Below are positions 17,603 to 26,564 of a DNA stretch of 64,000 bases, one piece after another. Each line of letters starts with the position of its first letter. Position 1 is the stretch's first letter. The notes under the pieces are model-generated. The model did not search any database. It was given only the letters and a program-made list of their open reading frames with translations, and was not told where the DNA came from. The position numbers and the translations under genes were made by a program. Source of the DNA: Paracoccaceae bacterium Fryx2 (GTDB taxonomy: Bacteria > Pseudomonadota > Alphaproteobacteria > Rhodobacterales > Rhodobacteraceae); NCBI GenBank assembly GCA_032334235.1, contig JAVSGI010000005.1, forward strand, positions 1,860,001-1,924,000, written 5' to 3'.

Positions 17603-18976
17603 ATGTCCCAGAACCCGCCCAACCTCCGCCCCGATCTGGCCCGCGCCACCGTCCCCGATGCCCGCCGCGAGGGTCAGCCGACCATCGGCATGGTCAGCCT
17701 CGGCTGCCCCAAGGCGCTGGTTGACAGCGAACGCATCCTGACCCGCCTGCGCGCCGAAGGCTACGCCATCAGCCCCGACTACGCGGGCGCCGATGCCGTC
17801 ATCGTCAACACCTGCGGGTTTCTTGACAGCGCAAAGGCCGAATCGCTCGATGCCATCGGCGAGGCGCTGCGCGAGAATGGCCGGGTGATCGTGACGGGCT
17901 GCCTTGGCGCCGAGCCGGACTACATCACCGGCGCTCACCCCAGGGTGATGGCCGTCACCGGGCCGCACCAGTATGAAGCCGTGCTCGATGCCGTCCACAA
18001 GGCGGTGCCCGCCCGGCCCGATCCGTTCATCGACCTGCTTCCGGCCAGCGCCGTCAGCCTGACGCCGCGCCACTACAGCTACCTCAAGATTTCCGAGGGC
18101 TGCAATCACAAGTGCAAGTTCTGCATCATCCCCGACATGCGCGGCCTGCTTCAGTCGCGCCCGGCCCATGCGGTGCTGCGCGAGGCTGAAAGGCTGGTCG
18201 CGGCCGGAGTGCGCGAGTTGCTGGTGATCAGCCAGGACACCTCGGCCTATGGGCTGGACCTCAAGCACGCCACCGAAAAGGGCCACCGCGCCCACATCAC
18301 CGATCTGGCACGCGATCTGGGGCAACTCGGGGCATGGGTGCGGCTGCACTACGTCTACCCCTACCCGCATGTCCGCGACCTGATCCCGCTGATGGCGGAA
18401 GGGCTGATCCTGCCCTATCTCGACATTCCGTTTCAACATGCCGACCCCGGCGTGCTGCGCCGCATGGCCCGGCCCGCCGCAGCGGCCCGCACGCTGGACG
18501 AGATTGCCGCCTGGCGCAGCGTCTGCCCCGACATCACGCTGCGCTCGACCTTCATCGTCGGCTACCCCGGCGAGACCGAGGCCGAATTCCAGACCCTGCT
18601 CGACTGGATGGACGAGGCGCAACTCGACCGGGTCGGCTGCTTCCAGTATGAAAACGTGGCGGGCGCGCGCTCGAACGCCCTGCCCGACCACATCGCCCCC
18701 GAGGTCAAGCAGGAACGCTACGACCGTTTCATGGAAAAGGCGCAAGCCATCTCGGAAGCACGGCTTGCCGCCAAGGTCGGCCAGACCCTGCAGGTGATCA
18801 TCGATGAGGTCGACGCCGCCGGCGCCACCTGCCGCACCATGGCCGACGCCCCCGAAATCGACGGCAACCTGTTCATCGACGAAGGGTTCAAGGGCCTGAA
18901 ACCGGGCGACATCGTGGCCGTCACGGTTGACGAGGCCGGAGAATATGACCTGTGGGGCACGCCTGTCACCCCCTGA
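17603..18976 (+). CDS. rimO: Ribosomal protein uS12 methylthiotransferase RimO
   Basis: Encodes 457 residues with the three methylthiotransferase parts. The N-terminal UPF0004 domain has [23 protein letters not shown] and TGCLGAEPD, which provide the three Cys of the auxiliary cluster. The radical SAM domain has CNHKCKFC (CxxxCxxC, about residue 170) and the TRAM domain is at the C terminus. [12 protein letters not shown] distinguishes RimO from MiaB. It methylthiolates the conserved Asp of uS12. MiaB itself is at 47114-48445. Confidence 0.96.
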   Translation: MSQNPPNLRPDLARATVPDARREGQPTIGMVSLGCPKALVDSERILTRLRAEGYAISPDYAGADAVIVNTCGFLDSAKAESLDAIGEALRENGRVIVTGCLGAEPDYITGAHPRVMAVTGPHQYEAVLDAVHKAVPARPDPFIDLLPASAVSLTPRHYSYLKISEGCNHKCKFCIIPDMRGLLQSRPAHAVLREAERLVAAGVRELLVISQDTSAYGLDLKHATEKGHRAHITDLARDLGQLGAWVRLHYVYPYPHVRDLIPLMAEGLILPYLDIPFQHADPGVLRRMARPAAAARTLDEIAAWRSVCPDITLRSTFIVGYPGETEAEFQTLLDWMDEAQLDRVGCFQYENVAGARSNALPDHIAPEVKQERYDRFMEKAQAISEARLAAKVGQTLQVIIDEVDAAGATCRTMADAPEIDGNLFIDEGFKGLKPGDIVAVTVDEAGEYDLWGTPVTP

Positions 18977-19031
18977 CCGGGCGCGCCCCTGACCGGAAAC
19001 GGGGCACCCGCCCGGGGCGGCGCCAGGTTCC

Positions 19032-19102
19032 TTGACAATGTCTTAACGCAATCCATAATATCATTTTTTATCAATGCGTTATCCAATTTTTCACGCGTGA
19101 AA
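19032..19102 (+). promoter_or_regulatory. AT-rich island with orphan promoter-like sequence and palindrome
   Basis: TTGACA at 19032-19037 and CATAAT at 19054-19059 are 16 bases apart and point right, away from any gene on that strand for 900 bases. A spaced inverted repeat (AACGCA / TGCGTT, 19045-19080) follows, then the 14-base perfect palindrome TTTCACGCGTGAAA at 19089-19102. It may be the start of a small or antisense RNA, or an operator. Confidence 0.35.
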
Positions 19103-19110
19103 GCACACCC

Positions 19111-19833
19111 TCAAACACCTCCCCGCAGCGTCGCAACTTTCGCCCGCACCACCGCCGCCCGCTCCGCGTTCGGCGGGTGCGTGCCCAGGAATTCGTCGCC
19201 CGGATCGGGCAGCCGGTCAAAGAACGCCGCCCCCCGCAGCGGGTCGAACCCGGCCAGCAGCGCGATCTCGGCCCCCAGCGCGTCGGCCTCCAGTTCGAAG
19301 GTCTTCGAGAACCGCCGCGCCCCGATCGAGGCGCCGAAATCCTGCACGCTGCGCACCGTCTCGGCATCCGCCCCGCCCAGCGAGGCCAGCACTCCCGCGA
19401 CCATCGCCCCGCTGATCGCGCTTTCCTGCTGGCGCGCCATGTGCCCCAGAATGTGATGCGCCGCCTCGTGCCCCATCACGAAGGCCAGCTCGTCCGCATT
19501 CCGCGCGTCCGCGATCAGCGACAGAGTGAAGCCGACGATCGGCCGCCCCAGTTCGTCGCGCGTCTGGAACGCGTTCGGCGGCTGCCCCGGCCGCGCGTCG
19601 ATCGCGATCTGAAGGTCGCACGGCAGCCCCCGCGTCCGGTCCCGGCAGACCGCCTCGGCAACCGGCTCCACCACCTCGACCACCGCGATGAAGGCGCGCG
19701 CCGCCTCCGACGGCGCCAGCGGCCCGGCCGGCACCGCAGCCGGCGCGGGCAGGGGCGGCGGCATCCCGCCACCCCGCGGCACCCCGCAGCCCGCAACCAT
19801 CAAAGCCAGCAAGCAAAGCCCCAACCCGCGCAT
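19111..19833 (-). CDS. M48 family metalloprotease, lipoprotein
   Basis: Encodes 240 residues from the ATG at 19833, which has GGAGGGG upstream. The N terminus is a lipoprotein signal (LLALMVAGCG, lipobox Cys about residue 16), so the protein is anchored in the envelope. The zinc site is GHEAAHHILGH (HExxH, about residue 128), with the third ligand Glu in ELEADALG. The domain resembles short M48 peptidases of the BepA/LoiP type that act in outer-membrane protein quality control. Whether it is a protease or chaperone here is not shown. Confidence 0.9.
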   Translation of the reverse strand: MRGLGLCLLALMVAGCGVPRGGGMPPPLPAPAAVPAGPLAPSEAARAFIAVVEVVEPVAEAVCRDRTRGLPCDLQIAIDARPGQPPNAFQTRDELGRPIVGFTLSLIADARNADELAFVMGHEAAHHILGHMARQQESAISGAMVAGVLASLGGADAETVRSVQDFGASIGARRFSKTFELEADALGAEIALLAGFDPLRGAAFFDRLPDPGDEFLGTHPPNAERAAVVRAKVATLRGGV

Positions 19834-19986
19834 CCGCCCCTCCTGCACCGGCCCGCCCGGCGTGTCGGGAACGACCATAGCGCGGCCACGCGCCCTTCAG
19901 AACCCCCGCTCACGCAAAGGTGGCCGCTTCCGGCAGCCCGCCCGCCGCCCATTGATCCGGCGCGGCCGCTAGCCTATCGTGCGGCC

Positions 19987-20232
19987 ATGTTCACCATCGA
20001 GCACGACTTCGACGCCACCGTGATCACCCTCGTCGACGAGGGTGGCCCTGCCTTGCAGGAAGACATCATCGTGACCGCCTTCGAGGATTGCGTCACGCTG
20101 GAACAGTTCGATCCGCGCCGGAACGAACCGCTGGTGCTGACCCTGTCGATGACGCAACTGCGCGATCTTGCCGCCGCGCTGAACCTGCCGGAGGGCAGCT
20201 ACCGGCTTGACCCGCCGGTGCCCGGCATCTAG
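19987..20232 (+). CDS. Conserved hypothetical small protein
   Basis: Encodes 81 residues, MFTIEHDFDATVITLVDEGG to SYRLDPPVPGI. It is acidic, has no signal peptide or membrane segment and no Cys. The composition and codon use match the neighbours, and the compact start supports a real gene. I do not recognise a characterised family. It stands alone, divergent from the M48 gene. Confidence 0.6.
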   Translation: MFTIEHDFDATVITLVDEGGPALQEDIIVTAFEDCVTLEQFDPRRNEPLVLTLSMTQLRDLAAALNLPEGSYRLDPPVPGI

Positions 20233-20718
20233 GCCGGCCAACGCGACGCCGCCTCCTGCCGGGCGGGCTGCGCCGACCCGGCCCTGTTGCCCGCCCCGCG
20301 TGACGTGCCTGCACATTCGTCGGCCCTGACCGGCGCGAGCGCATCTTCGGCGGGGTCGCGGTGGGGGGTGATCATCGCTCCGTCCGGCCACGCGCGACCC
20401 GAACCCGCGCGGAAGATCGACGGCCGCCGCCCCGCAGTCCTCGCGCGGCACCGGAGGCCCCGCACGCCGACGGCCGGAAGCCGGGCCGGGGCAGGGCCTT
20501 CACGCCCGCCTTGCGGATCGGGAGACGGGCCTTGACCGCGATCGGCCCCAACCCTGCGCGGGCGGCGGCACGGGTCGGGATCGGCCATCCTTTCCCGATC
20601 CGGGCCGCCACCATGCAGCAAGCGCCCGGAACCGCGCCGGGCGGGCGTCTTGACGTGGGGGGCGAACGCCTGCCACAGGCTCGGGCCTGCCCCGAACCCT
20701 GCGGACGCTGCCGCGTCT
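20233..20718. other. 486-base interval with no recognisable gene
   Basis: The interval is very GC-rich with several overlapping open frames, none with a homologous-looking product, signal peptide or good ribosome site. No repeat or hairpin of note was seen. Confidence 0.5.
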
Positions 20719-21525
20719 TCATCTGAAGGGATAGAACAGCCCGCCCGGCGACGTCGTGAATATCTCGCAACCCGCCGCCGTCACGCCCACCGAATGCTCG
20801 AACTGCGCCGACAGTGACTTGTCGCGGGTCACCGCCGTCCAGTCATCGGCCAGCACCTTGGTTTCGGGGCGGCCAAGGTTCACCATCGGCTCGATGGTGA
20901 AGAACATGCCCTCCTCCAGCACCGCGCCGCCGCCGGGGCGGCCGTAGTGCAGCACGTTGGGCGGCGCGTGGAACACCCGGCCCAACCCGTGGCCGCAGAA
21001 GTCGCGCACCACCGACATGCGGTTGGCCTCGACATGGGCCTGGATGGCGTGGCCGATGTCGCCGAAGGTCGCCCCCGGCTTCACCGCCTCGATGCCCTTC
21101 ATCAGCGCGTCGTGGGTGACCTCGATCAGCCGCGCCGCCTTGCGGCCCAGCGTGCCCGCGACATACATCCGGCTGGTGTCGCCATACCAGCCGTTCACGA
21201 TCACCGTCACGTCGATGTTCAGGATGTCGCCATCCGCCAGAATCTTCGGCCCGGGAATGCCATGGCACACCACATGGTTCACCGAAATGCACGAGGCGTG
21301 GCGGTAGCCCTTGTAGCCGATGGTGGCCGATACCACCCCGCGCCGCGCCACCTCGTCGGTGATGAAACGGTCGAGCGCCTCGGTCGTGGCACCGGGCACG
21401 ACCAGCGGACCGACCGCGTCCAGAATCTCTGCCGCCACCCGGCCGGCCTCGGCCATGCCGGCGAAATCCGCGTCTTCGTAAAGGCGGATACCGTCCTTGG
21501 TGATGCGTCCCCGCGTCTCGTCCAT
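20719..21525 (-). CDS. map: Methionine aminopeptidase, type I
   Basis: Encodes 268 residues from the ATG at 21525, which has GAGG 6 bases upstream. An ATG four codons earlier is an alternative. Metal ligands can be followed in order: Asp in DILNIDVTV, Asp in GDTSRMY, His in GHGLGRVFH, Glu in FFTIEPM and Glu in QFEHSVGV. It removes the initiator Met from nascent proteins in the cytoplasm. It is monocistronic and divergent from the CinA-like gene. Confidence 0.96.
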   Translation of the reverse strand: MDETRGRITKDGIRLYEDADFAGMAEAGRVAAEILDAVGPLVVPGATTEALDRFITDEVARRGVVSATIGYKGYRHASCISVNHVVCHGIPGPKILADGDILNIDVTVIVNGWYGDTSRMYVAGTLGRKAARLIEVTHDALMKGIEAVKPGATFGDIGHAIQAHVEANRMSVVRDFCGHGLGRVFHAPPNVLHYGRPGGGAVLEEGMFFTIEPMVNLGRPETKVLADDWTAVTRDKSLSAQFEHSVGVTAAGCEIFTTSPGGLFYPFR

Positions 21526-21659
21526 CGACAGCCTCATGTGCTTTATCCGCCCTAGATAGACACCGCAGCCCGGAAAGGCCAGACCCGCCCCCGGATGGGA
21601 TTTGGATCCGGGCCGCCCGCGCCCTATACCCGGGAGGAAACAAGCACCCGGAGGCACCG

Positions 21660-22385
21660 ATGACCAATCCCACCGCCGCCATGCTGGTGATCGGCGACGA
21701 GATCCTTTCGGGCCGCACCCGCGACAGCAACATGCACCATCTGGCGGGCGAGCTGACCCGGCACGGCATCACGCTGGCCGAAGTGCGCGTCGTGCCCGAC
21801 GATCATGCCACCATCGTTGCCGCGGTCAACGCCCTGCGGGGGGCGCAGGATCACCTGTTCACCTCGGGCGGCATCGGGCCGACGCATGACGACATCACGG
21901 CCGACGCGATTGCCGCGGCCTTTGGCGTGCCGATCGGCATCCGCGCCGACGCGGCCGCCTTGCTGCAGGCGCATTACGACCGCACCGGCCTGCCGTTCAA
22001 CGAGGCGCGCCAGCGCATGGCGCGCATCCCCGAGGGGGCAACGCTGATCGACAACCCGATTTCCACCGCGCCCGGCTTCACCCTTGGCAATGTGCATGTC
22101 ATGGCCGGGGTGCCCGCGATCTTTCAGGCCATGCTGGCCTCGGTGCTGCCCACCCTGACCGGCGGGTCGCCGCTGCTCAGCCAGTCGCTGCGGGTTGACA
22201 GGGGCGAAGGCGATGTCGCCACCGCCTTTGCCGCATTGGCCGAGGCTTACCCCGATCTGTCGATGGGCAGCTACCCCTTCACCCGGAACGGCGCCTACGG
22301 CACCAATCTGGTGATCCGCGGCACCGACCCCGCCCGGCTGGACGAGGCGATGACCCGCCTTGCAGCACTTTTCCCCGCCCCATGA
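21660..22385 (+). CDS. MoaB/CinA-type molybdopterin-binding domain protein
   Basis: Encodes 241 residues resembling the N-terminal (MoCF-biosynthesis) domain of CinA. It has MLVIGDEILSGRTRDSN, FTSGGIGPTHDDITADAIA and a C-terminal half with MAGVPAIFQAML. The nicotinamide-nucleotide amidase domain of full CinA is absent, as in the short alphaproteobacterial form. The precise reaction is not established. A ribosome site GGAGG precedes the ATG. It overlaps the next gene by 4 bases (ATGA), heading a three-gene operon. Confidence 0.88.
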   Translation: MTNPTAAMLVIGDEILSGRTRDSNMHHLAGELTRHGITLAEVRVVPDDHATIVAAVNALRGAQDHLFTSGGIGPTHDDITADAIAAAFGVPIGIRADAAALLQAHYDRTGLPFNEARQRMARIPEGATLIDNPISTAPGFTLGNVHVMAGVPAIFQAMLASVLPTLTGGSPLLSQSLRVDRGEGDVATAFAALAEAYPDLSMGSYPFTRNGAYGTNLVIRGTDPARLDEAMTRLAALFPAP

Positions 22386-23092
22386 CCCCGACTGAACTCG
22401 ACCGGGTGATGGAGGCGACCTGGCCTGCCGCCGCCCGGTGGCGGGTCGGGCCGTGGACGGTGCGCGACGGTCAGGGCGGCGGCAAGCGGGTTTCGGCCGC
22501 CACGGCCGATGGCGCATGGCTGCCCGCCGACATCGCAGGCGCCGAGGCCGCGATGCAGGCGCTGGGGCAGGATTGCCTGTTCATGATCCGCGACGGCGAC
22601 GGCGACCTTGACGCCGCGCTGGCGGCGCGGGGCTACCGCATCGTCGACCCGGTGGTGGCCTACGCCGCGCCCTGTGCGGCGCTGGCACACCCCGCGCCCG
22701 ACCCGATGGAAGCCTTTGCCCACTGGCCGCCGCTGGGCATTGCCACCGACCTGTGGGCGGCGGGGGGCATCGGCCCGGCGCGGCTCGCGGTGATGCTGCG
22801 CGTGGCGGGCCCGAGGACGGCGATCCTTGCCCGGGTGGCAGACCGCCCCGCCGGGGTCGGATTCGTGGCATTGGCGGGACAGACCGCCATGCTGCACGCG
22901 CTGGAGGTCCCGCCCCGGCTGCGTCGGCAGGGTTCCGCCAACATCATCTTGCGGGCGTCGGCTAACTGGGCGCTACAGAACGGGGCAACGACGCTTTCGC
23001 TGGTTGTCACCGCTGCCAACTCCGCCGCACGAAACCTCTACGCTTCTCTCGGGATGCAACCTGTGGGACAATATCACTACCGTCAGAAATGA
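22382..23092 (+). CDS. GNAT family N-acetyltransferase
   Basis: Encodes 236 residues. The C-terminal half has the acetyl-CoA-binding GNAT core: MLHALEVPPRLRRQGSANII (motif A, R-x-x-G at the pyrophosphate turn) and AANSAARNLYASLGMQPVGQ (motif B). The N-terminal 110 residues are less conserved and may bind the substrate, which is unknown. The start overlaps the CinA-like stop by 4 bases, and the stop overlaps the OmpA-like start by 4 bases. Confidence 0.85.
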   Translation: MTPTELDRVMEATWPAAARWRVGPWTVRDGQGGGKRVSAATADGAWLPADIAGAEAAMQALGQDCLFMIRDGDGDLDAALAARGYRIVDPVVAYAAPCAALAHPAPDPMEAFAHWPPLGIATDLWAAGGIGPARLAVMLRVAGPRTAILARVADRPAGVGFVALAGQTAMLHALEVPPRLRRQGSANIILRASANWALQNGATTLSLVVTAANSAARNLYASLGMQPVGQYHYRQK

Positions 23093-24129
23093 GCCCGAAG
23101 GGGCCAGAGCAGTTGAAACCGAAGGCCGACACTCGCAGGAGGCGCGCAGCGCCCGTCGTCTGGCATATCGCCGGGACGGTTGCGGCGTGGCTTTCGCTGG
23201 CCGCGCCTGGTGCCGCGATGGTGCCCGAGTTTCCCGCCCCCGCCACGCCCACCGCCAACCGGCAGGAACCGCTGGGCAGCTACCGCCTGCCGATCGGCCC
23301 GTGGTCGGCCACCGGCATCGCCTCGCGGCTGACCGAAGGCCGGGTGGACCAGACTGCCTGGCGCATCGACGCCCCCGGCGTCTCGACGCTGGCGCTGCTG
23401 CAACCGCTGCGCGCCCAGATCACCCGCGATGGCTACCGCGTGCTTTACGAATGCGAAACGGCGGTCTGCGGCGGCTATGATTTCCGCTATGGCACCGACC
23501 TGTTGCCCGAACCCGACATGCATGTCGATCTGGGCGACTTCCGCTATCTGGCGGCGGAACGCAGCGGCCCGGCGGGGCACGAACAACTCAGCCTGATCGT
23601 CAGCCGGTCGGCGGTGTCGGGGTTCGTGCAGGTCACCAGGGTCGGCCCGCCGCGGGCCGAGGCCGCCGCGGGCCCGGTCATCAACGCCTCGACCAAGACA
23701 CCGCTGGCGCTGATGCCGCCCGGCGCGGACCCCGGAGAAGCCGCGATCCCGTCGGACCTGATGCAGCAGCTTGAAAGCGGCGGGTCGGTGGCGCTGGAGG
23801 ATCTGGTGTTCCCCTCCGGCATGGCAGAGCTTGCGCCGGGCGACTATGGCTCGCTTGCCGCCCTGGCCGAGTGGCTGCGCGCCAACCCCGGCACGGGCGT
23901 GGCGCTGGTGGGCCATACCGATGCCTCGGGCGGGCTGGAGGCCAATGTGGCCCTGTCGCGCAAGCGCGCCGAATCGGTCCGCCAGCGCCTGATCGGCAGT
24001 TTCGGCCTGCCCGCAGGCCGGATCACCGCCGAAGGGGTGGGCTACCTTGCACCGCGCGACAGCAACCAGACCGAAGAGGGCCGCACCAGAAACAGAAGGG
24101 TCGAGGTCATACTGACCTCGACCCGGTAG
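23089..24129 (+). CDS. OmpA C-terminal domain protein
   Basis: Encodes 346 residues. A transmembrane or signal segment lies at about residues 24-44, after a basic N terminus. The C-terminal 115 residues are an OmpA/MotB peptidoglycan-binding domain: VFPSGMAELAPGDYGSL, VALVGHTDASGG, NVALSRKRAESVRQRL and TEEGRTRNRRVEVIL, with the usual Asp and Arg that contact meso-diaminopimelate. The middle is a probable beta-rich region with two Cys (YECETAVCGGYDF). It may tether an envelope structure to the wall. It is last in the overlapping trio. Confidence 0.88.
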   Translation: MSPKGPEQLKPKADTRRRRAAPVVWHIAGTVAAWLSLAAPGAAMVPEFPAPATPTANRQEPLGSYRLPIGPWSATGIASRLTEGRVDQTAWRIDAPGVSTLALLQPLRAQITRDGYRVLYECETAVCGGYDFRYGTDLLPEPDMHVDLGDFRYLAAERSGPAGHEQLSLIVSRSAVSGFVQVTRVGPPRAEAAAGPVINASTKTPLALMPPGADPGEAAIPSDLMQQLESGGSVALEDLVFPSGMAELAPGDYGSLAALAEWLRANPGTGVALVGHTDASGGLEANVALSRKRAESVRQRLIGSFGLPAGRITAEGVGYLAPRDSNQTEEGRTRNRRVEVILTSTR

Positions 24130-24156
24130 GAACAGGCACCTTCGAGAGCGTTGCGG

Positions 24157-25062
24157 TCACCAGTTGTCCGGCCCCTTGTCGATGTAGCGCCGCGCCAGGA
24201 AGTCGATGAAGGCGCGCACCTTGGGCTGGGTGAACCGGCCCGGCGGATAGACCGCATAGATCCCCAGCGTTTCCACCGGAAGCCCCGGAATCGCCTCTTC
24301 GACCTGCCCGGCCTTCATTGCCTCGGCATAAAGGAAGCTCGGCAGGTAGGCGATGCCCAGCCCCGAGATTGCGGCATTCAGCAGCGACTGCCCGTCATTG
24401 ACCGTCAGCCAGCCCGCCGTGCGAACCTGCCGCCGCTCGCCCGAGGGCGCGATGACCTTCCAGACGTTGCCGTTGGCCTGATTGGAATAGTGCAGCAGCT
24501 TGTGGTCGTTCAGGTCGTCGATCTTCAGCGGGCGGCCGAACTTCTGGAAATAGTTCGGGCTGGCGATCATCCGCTTGGTGGTCTCGGTCAGCTTGCGCGC
24601 CCGCAGGCTGCTGTCTTCCAGATCACCGACCCGGATCGCGAGGTCGAAGCCTTCCGAGATCAGTTCGACATAGCGGTTGTTCAGCACCATGTTGACGGTA
24701 ATATCCGGATATTCCAGCAGAAAATCGCCAAGAATCGGAGACAGCAGGTTGACCCCGAAATCGGTCGCGACCGAGATGCGCAGCAGCCCCGAGGGTGCGG
24801 ATTGCATCGAGGTCACCAGCGCATCCGCCTCGCCCGCGTCGTTCAGCACCCGCCGCGCCCGGTCGTAATAGGCCAGCCCGATCTCGGTCGGGCTGACGCG
24901 CCGCGTGGTGCGGTTCAGCAGCCGCGCCCCCAGCCGTGCCTCCAGTGCCGACACATGCTTGGAAACCGCCGACTTGGAGATGCCCATCTTCTTGGCCGCG
25001 TCGGTGAACCCCCCCTGGTCCACCACGGTGGCGAAGGCTTCCATTTCGGTCAGTCGGTCCAT
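24157..25062 (-). CDS. LysR family transcriptional regulator
   Basis: Encodes 301 residues. The N-terminal winged helix-turn-helix reads MDRLTEMEAFATVVDQGGFT, AAKKMGISKSAVSKHVSALE and LGARLLNRTTRRV. The substrate domain has LRISVATDFG, DLAIRVGDLEDSSL and the C-terminal KVRAFIDFLARRY. The pattern fits the large CrgA/DmlR-like group, whose effectors vary. The ATG at 25062 follows GGGGA. No divergently transcribed target lies next to it, so the regulon is unknown. Confidence 0.93.
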   Translation of the reverse strand: MDRLTEMEAFATVVDQGGFTDAAKKMGISKSAVSKHVSALEARLGARLLNRTTRRVSPTEIGLAYYDRARRVLNDAGEADALVTSMQSAPSGLLRISVATDFGVNLLSPILGDFLLEYPDITVNMVLNNRYVELISEGFDLAIRVGDLEDSSLRARKLTETTKRMIASPNYFQKFGRPLKIDDLNDHKLLHYSNQANGNVWKVIAPSGERRQVRTAGWLTVNDGQSLLNAAISGLGIAYLPSFLYAEAMKAGQVEEAIPGLPVETLGIYAVYPPGRFTQPKVRAFIDFLARRYIDKGPDNW

Positions 25063-25357
25063 TGTATTCCCCATGCGAACTGTGCGGGCTGTTGAACCCG
25101 TATTGAACGCGAAATCGGGCAAGATAGCGGCGCTCCGGCGACAAGTCCGGGGTATTGCGCGGCACTCCGCTTTCCCGCCGGCGGGCCGTCGCGCCCGGCC
25201 ATCCGGTCAGCCGACGTGGCCCGCCAAGCCGACGTTGCGATGCGGCGACGGGCAGTCGGCCGACCGGACAACACCCCGACCCTGGTGCGCCGCGGGTCGC
25301 GGCGCGTGTCGCATACCTTCGGCTTGCCGCCATTTCCGGCCAGCGGCCGTACCTGCG

Positions 25358-26221
25358 TCAGGGGGCCGGAACCGGCGGCAGGGCCAGGACATCGACGGTC
25401 GCGGATTGCAGGATCTTTTCGGTGACGCTTCCGAGGAAGAACCGGGCGAGCGCGCCCTTGCCATGGGTGGAAACCACGATCAGGTCCGCGTTCAGCGTGT
25501 CGGCCGCCTTGTGGATTTCATGCGCGATCGTCGTGGCGTTGTAGCGCACGACCATCTCGGCCTGAAGCGCGGCAAAGTCGCTCATGAAGCGCGCAAGGTC
25601 GCGGCGTGCGTCGCTCCGCTGGTCCTCCAGGTAGCTTTCCCTGTCATCGGCCGGCATCGTGTCAGACATGGCCAGACGAAGGGCGAGGGCATCGAAGACA
25701 TGGAGGACGGAATGGCGGGCATCCCTGCCCAACCCGAGGGCTGCATAGCGGTGGAGTGCGCTTGCGGCATTGTCGGACAGGTCGGTGGTCAGCAGGATAT
25801 GCCGCCACGGGGCGACCGGGGGCCCGTTCACCATCAGCACGGGGCATTCGACCGACCGGATCGTGCGCTCTGCCGTGGTGCCCAGAAAGGCATCCTTCAG
25901 GATCTGCCGCCGGTGCGGCCCGATCACCAGCAGATCCGGCTTCTTCTCGGCCACGGCCTGTCCGATCCCGGCAAAGGGATCGGACAGAATGATTTCCACC
26001 GCACAGGCGATGCCATCGGACGACCGCAGCGACTGCGCCAGTTCGCGCAGCAGCGTCAGGGCGTCCACCGCCTCGTGGTCGACGATCCGGCGGGGGCGGT
26101 CGTCATCGACGACATGCACGAGGTCGAGCGCGGCCCCGTGCGCGCGGGCAAGCAGCACGGCCCGCCGCAAGGCCCGGTCCGAACGCTCGGAAAAATCGGT
26201 CGCCAACATGATCCGCTGCAT
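25358..26221 (-). CDS. Universal stress protein with two UspA domains
   Basis: Encodes 287 residues from the ATG at 26221, which follows GAGGAAA. There are two tandem UspA folds: the first starts MQRIMLATDFSERSDRAL and ends near CPVLMVNGPP, and the second starts HILLTTDLSDNAASAL and ends ATVDVLALPP. ATP-binding-type loops are seen as VIGPHRRQILKDAFLGTTAE and VVSTHGKGALARFFLGSVTE. An FNR-like site 58 bases before the start suggests induction under low oxygen, as for many alphaproteobacterial Usp genes. A direct stress role is inferred. Confidence 0.92.
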   Translation of the reverse strand: MQRIMLATDFSERSDRALRRAVLLARAHGAALDLVHVVDDDRPRRIVDHEAVDALTLLRELAQSLRSSDGIACAVEIILSDPFAGIGQAVAEKKPDLLVIGPHRRQILKDAFLGTTAERTIRSVECPVLMVNGPPVAPWRHILLTTDLSDNAASALHRYAALGLGRDARHSVLHVFDALALRLAMSDTMPADDRESYLEDQRSDARRDLARFMSDFAALQAEMVVRYNATTIAHEIHKAADTLNADLIVVSTHGKGALARFFLGSVTEKILQSATVDVLALPPVPAP

Positions 26222-26564
26222 GGCTTTCCTCGCCTGGCTCTGTTTCGGTGATCTGAACATTCATTGACGGCGCCCGGATTGATCGAGGTCAAGCAGGGTC
26301 GGGGATCAAACACCATACCGCAGCAAATCACCATCGGAGCGGCCATGCGATGCCGAGGGAACAGTATCAGACCGCAAGGGATGTGGCCGGCCGCCTGACG
26401 GTGGCCGCCCGCATGAACCATGTCGCGCCGTTGGAACCCGGCGGCTGCCGCATCATGCTGAGGGGTCTGACCCGGCCGCCGAACGTCGGCGCCATGCTGC
26501 CCGCGCTGCCACGATCATCGGGGACATGCAGACCCGCCCTGCCCCGGCTCTGGCAGCGGGTCCG
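26222..26564. other. 343-base interval holding the usp promoter region
   Basis: The left 70 bases hold the FNR-like site and presumably the usp promoter. The remainder carries a 72-codon open frame (26350-26568, plus) with no family resemblance or convincing ribosome site, which I do not call. Confidence 0.5.
26279..26292 (-). promoter_or_regulatory. FNR/FnrL-type site upstream of the usp gene
   Basis: TTGACCTCGATCAA on the minus strand matches TTGAT-N4-ATCAA at 9 of 10 positions. Its centre is about 64 bases before the usp start codon, where a class II activator site at -41 would place the transcription start about 20-25 bases before the ATG. Confidence 0.7.

Noticed and set aside
20361-20726. 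Open frames in the 20233-20718 gap
   Set aside because: Products on both strands are Arg/Pro/Gly-rich and overlap each other; no sign of coding constraint.
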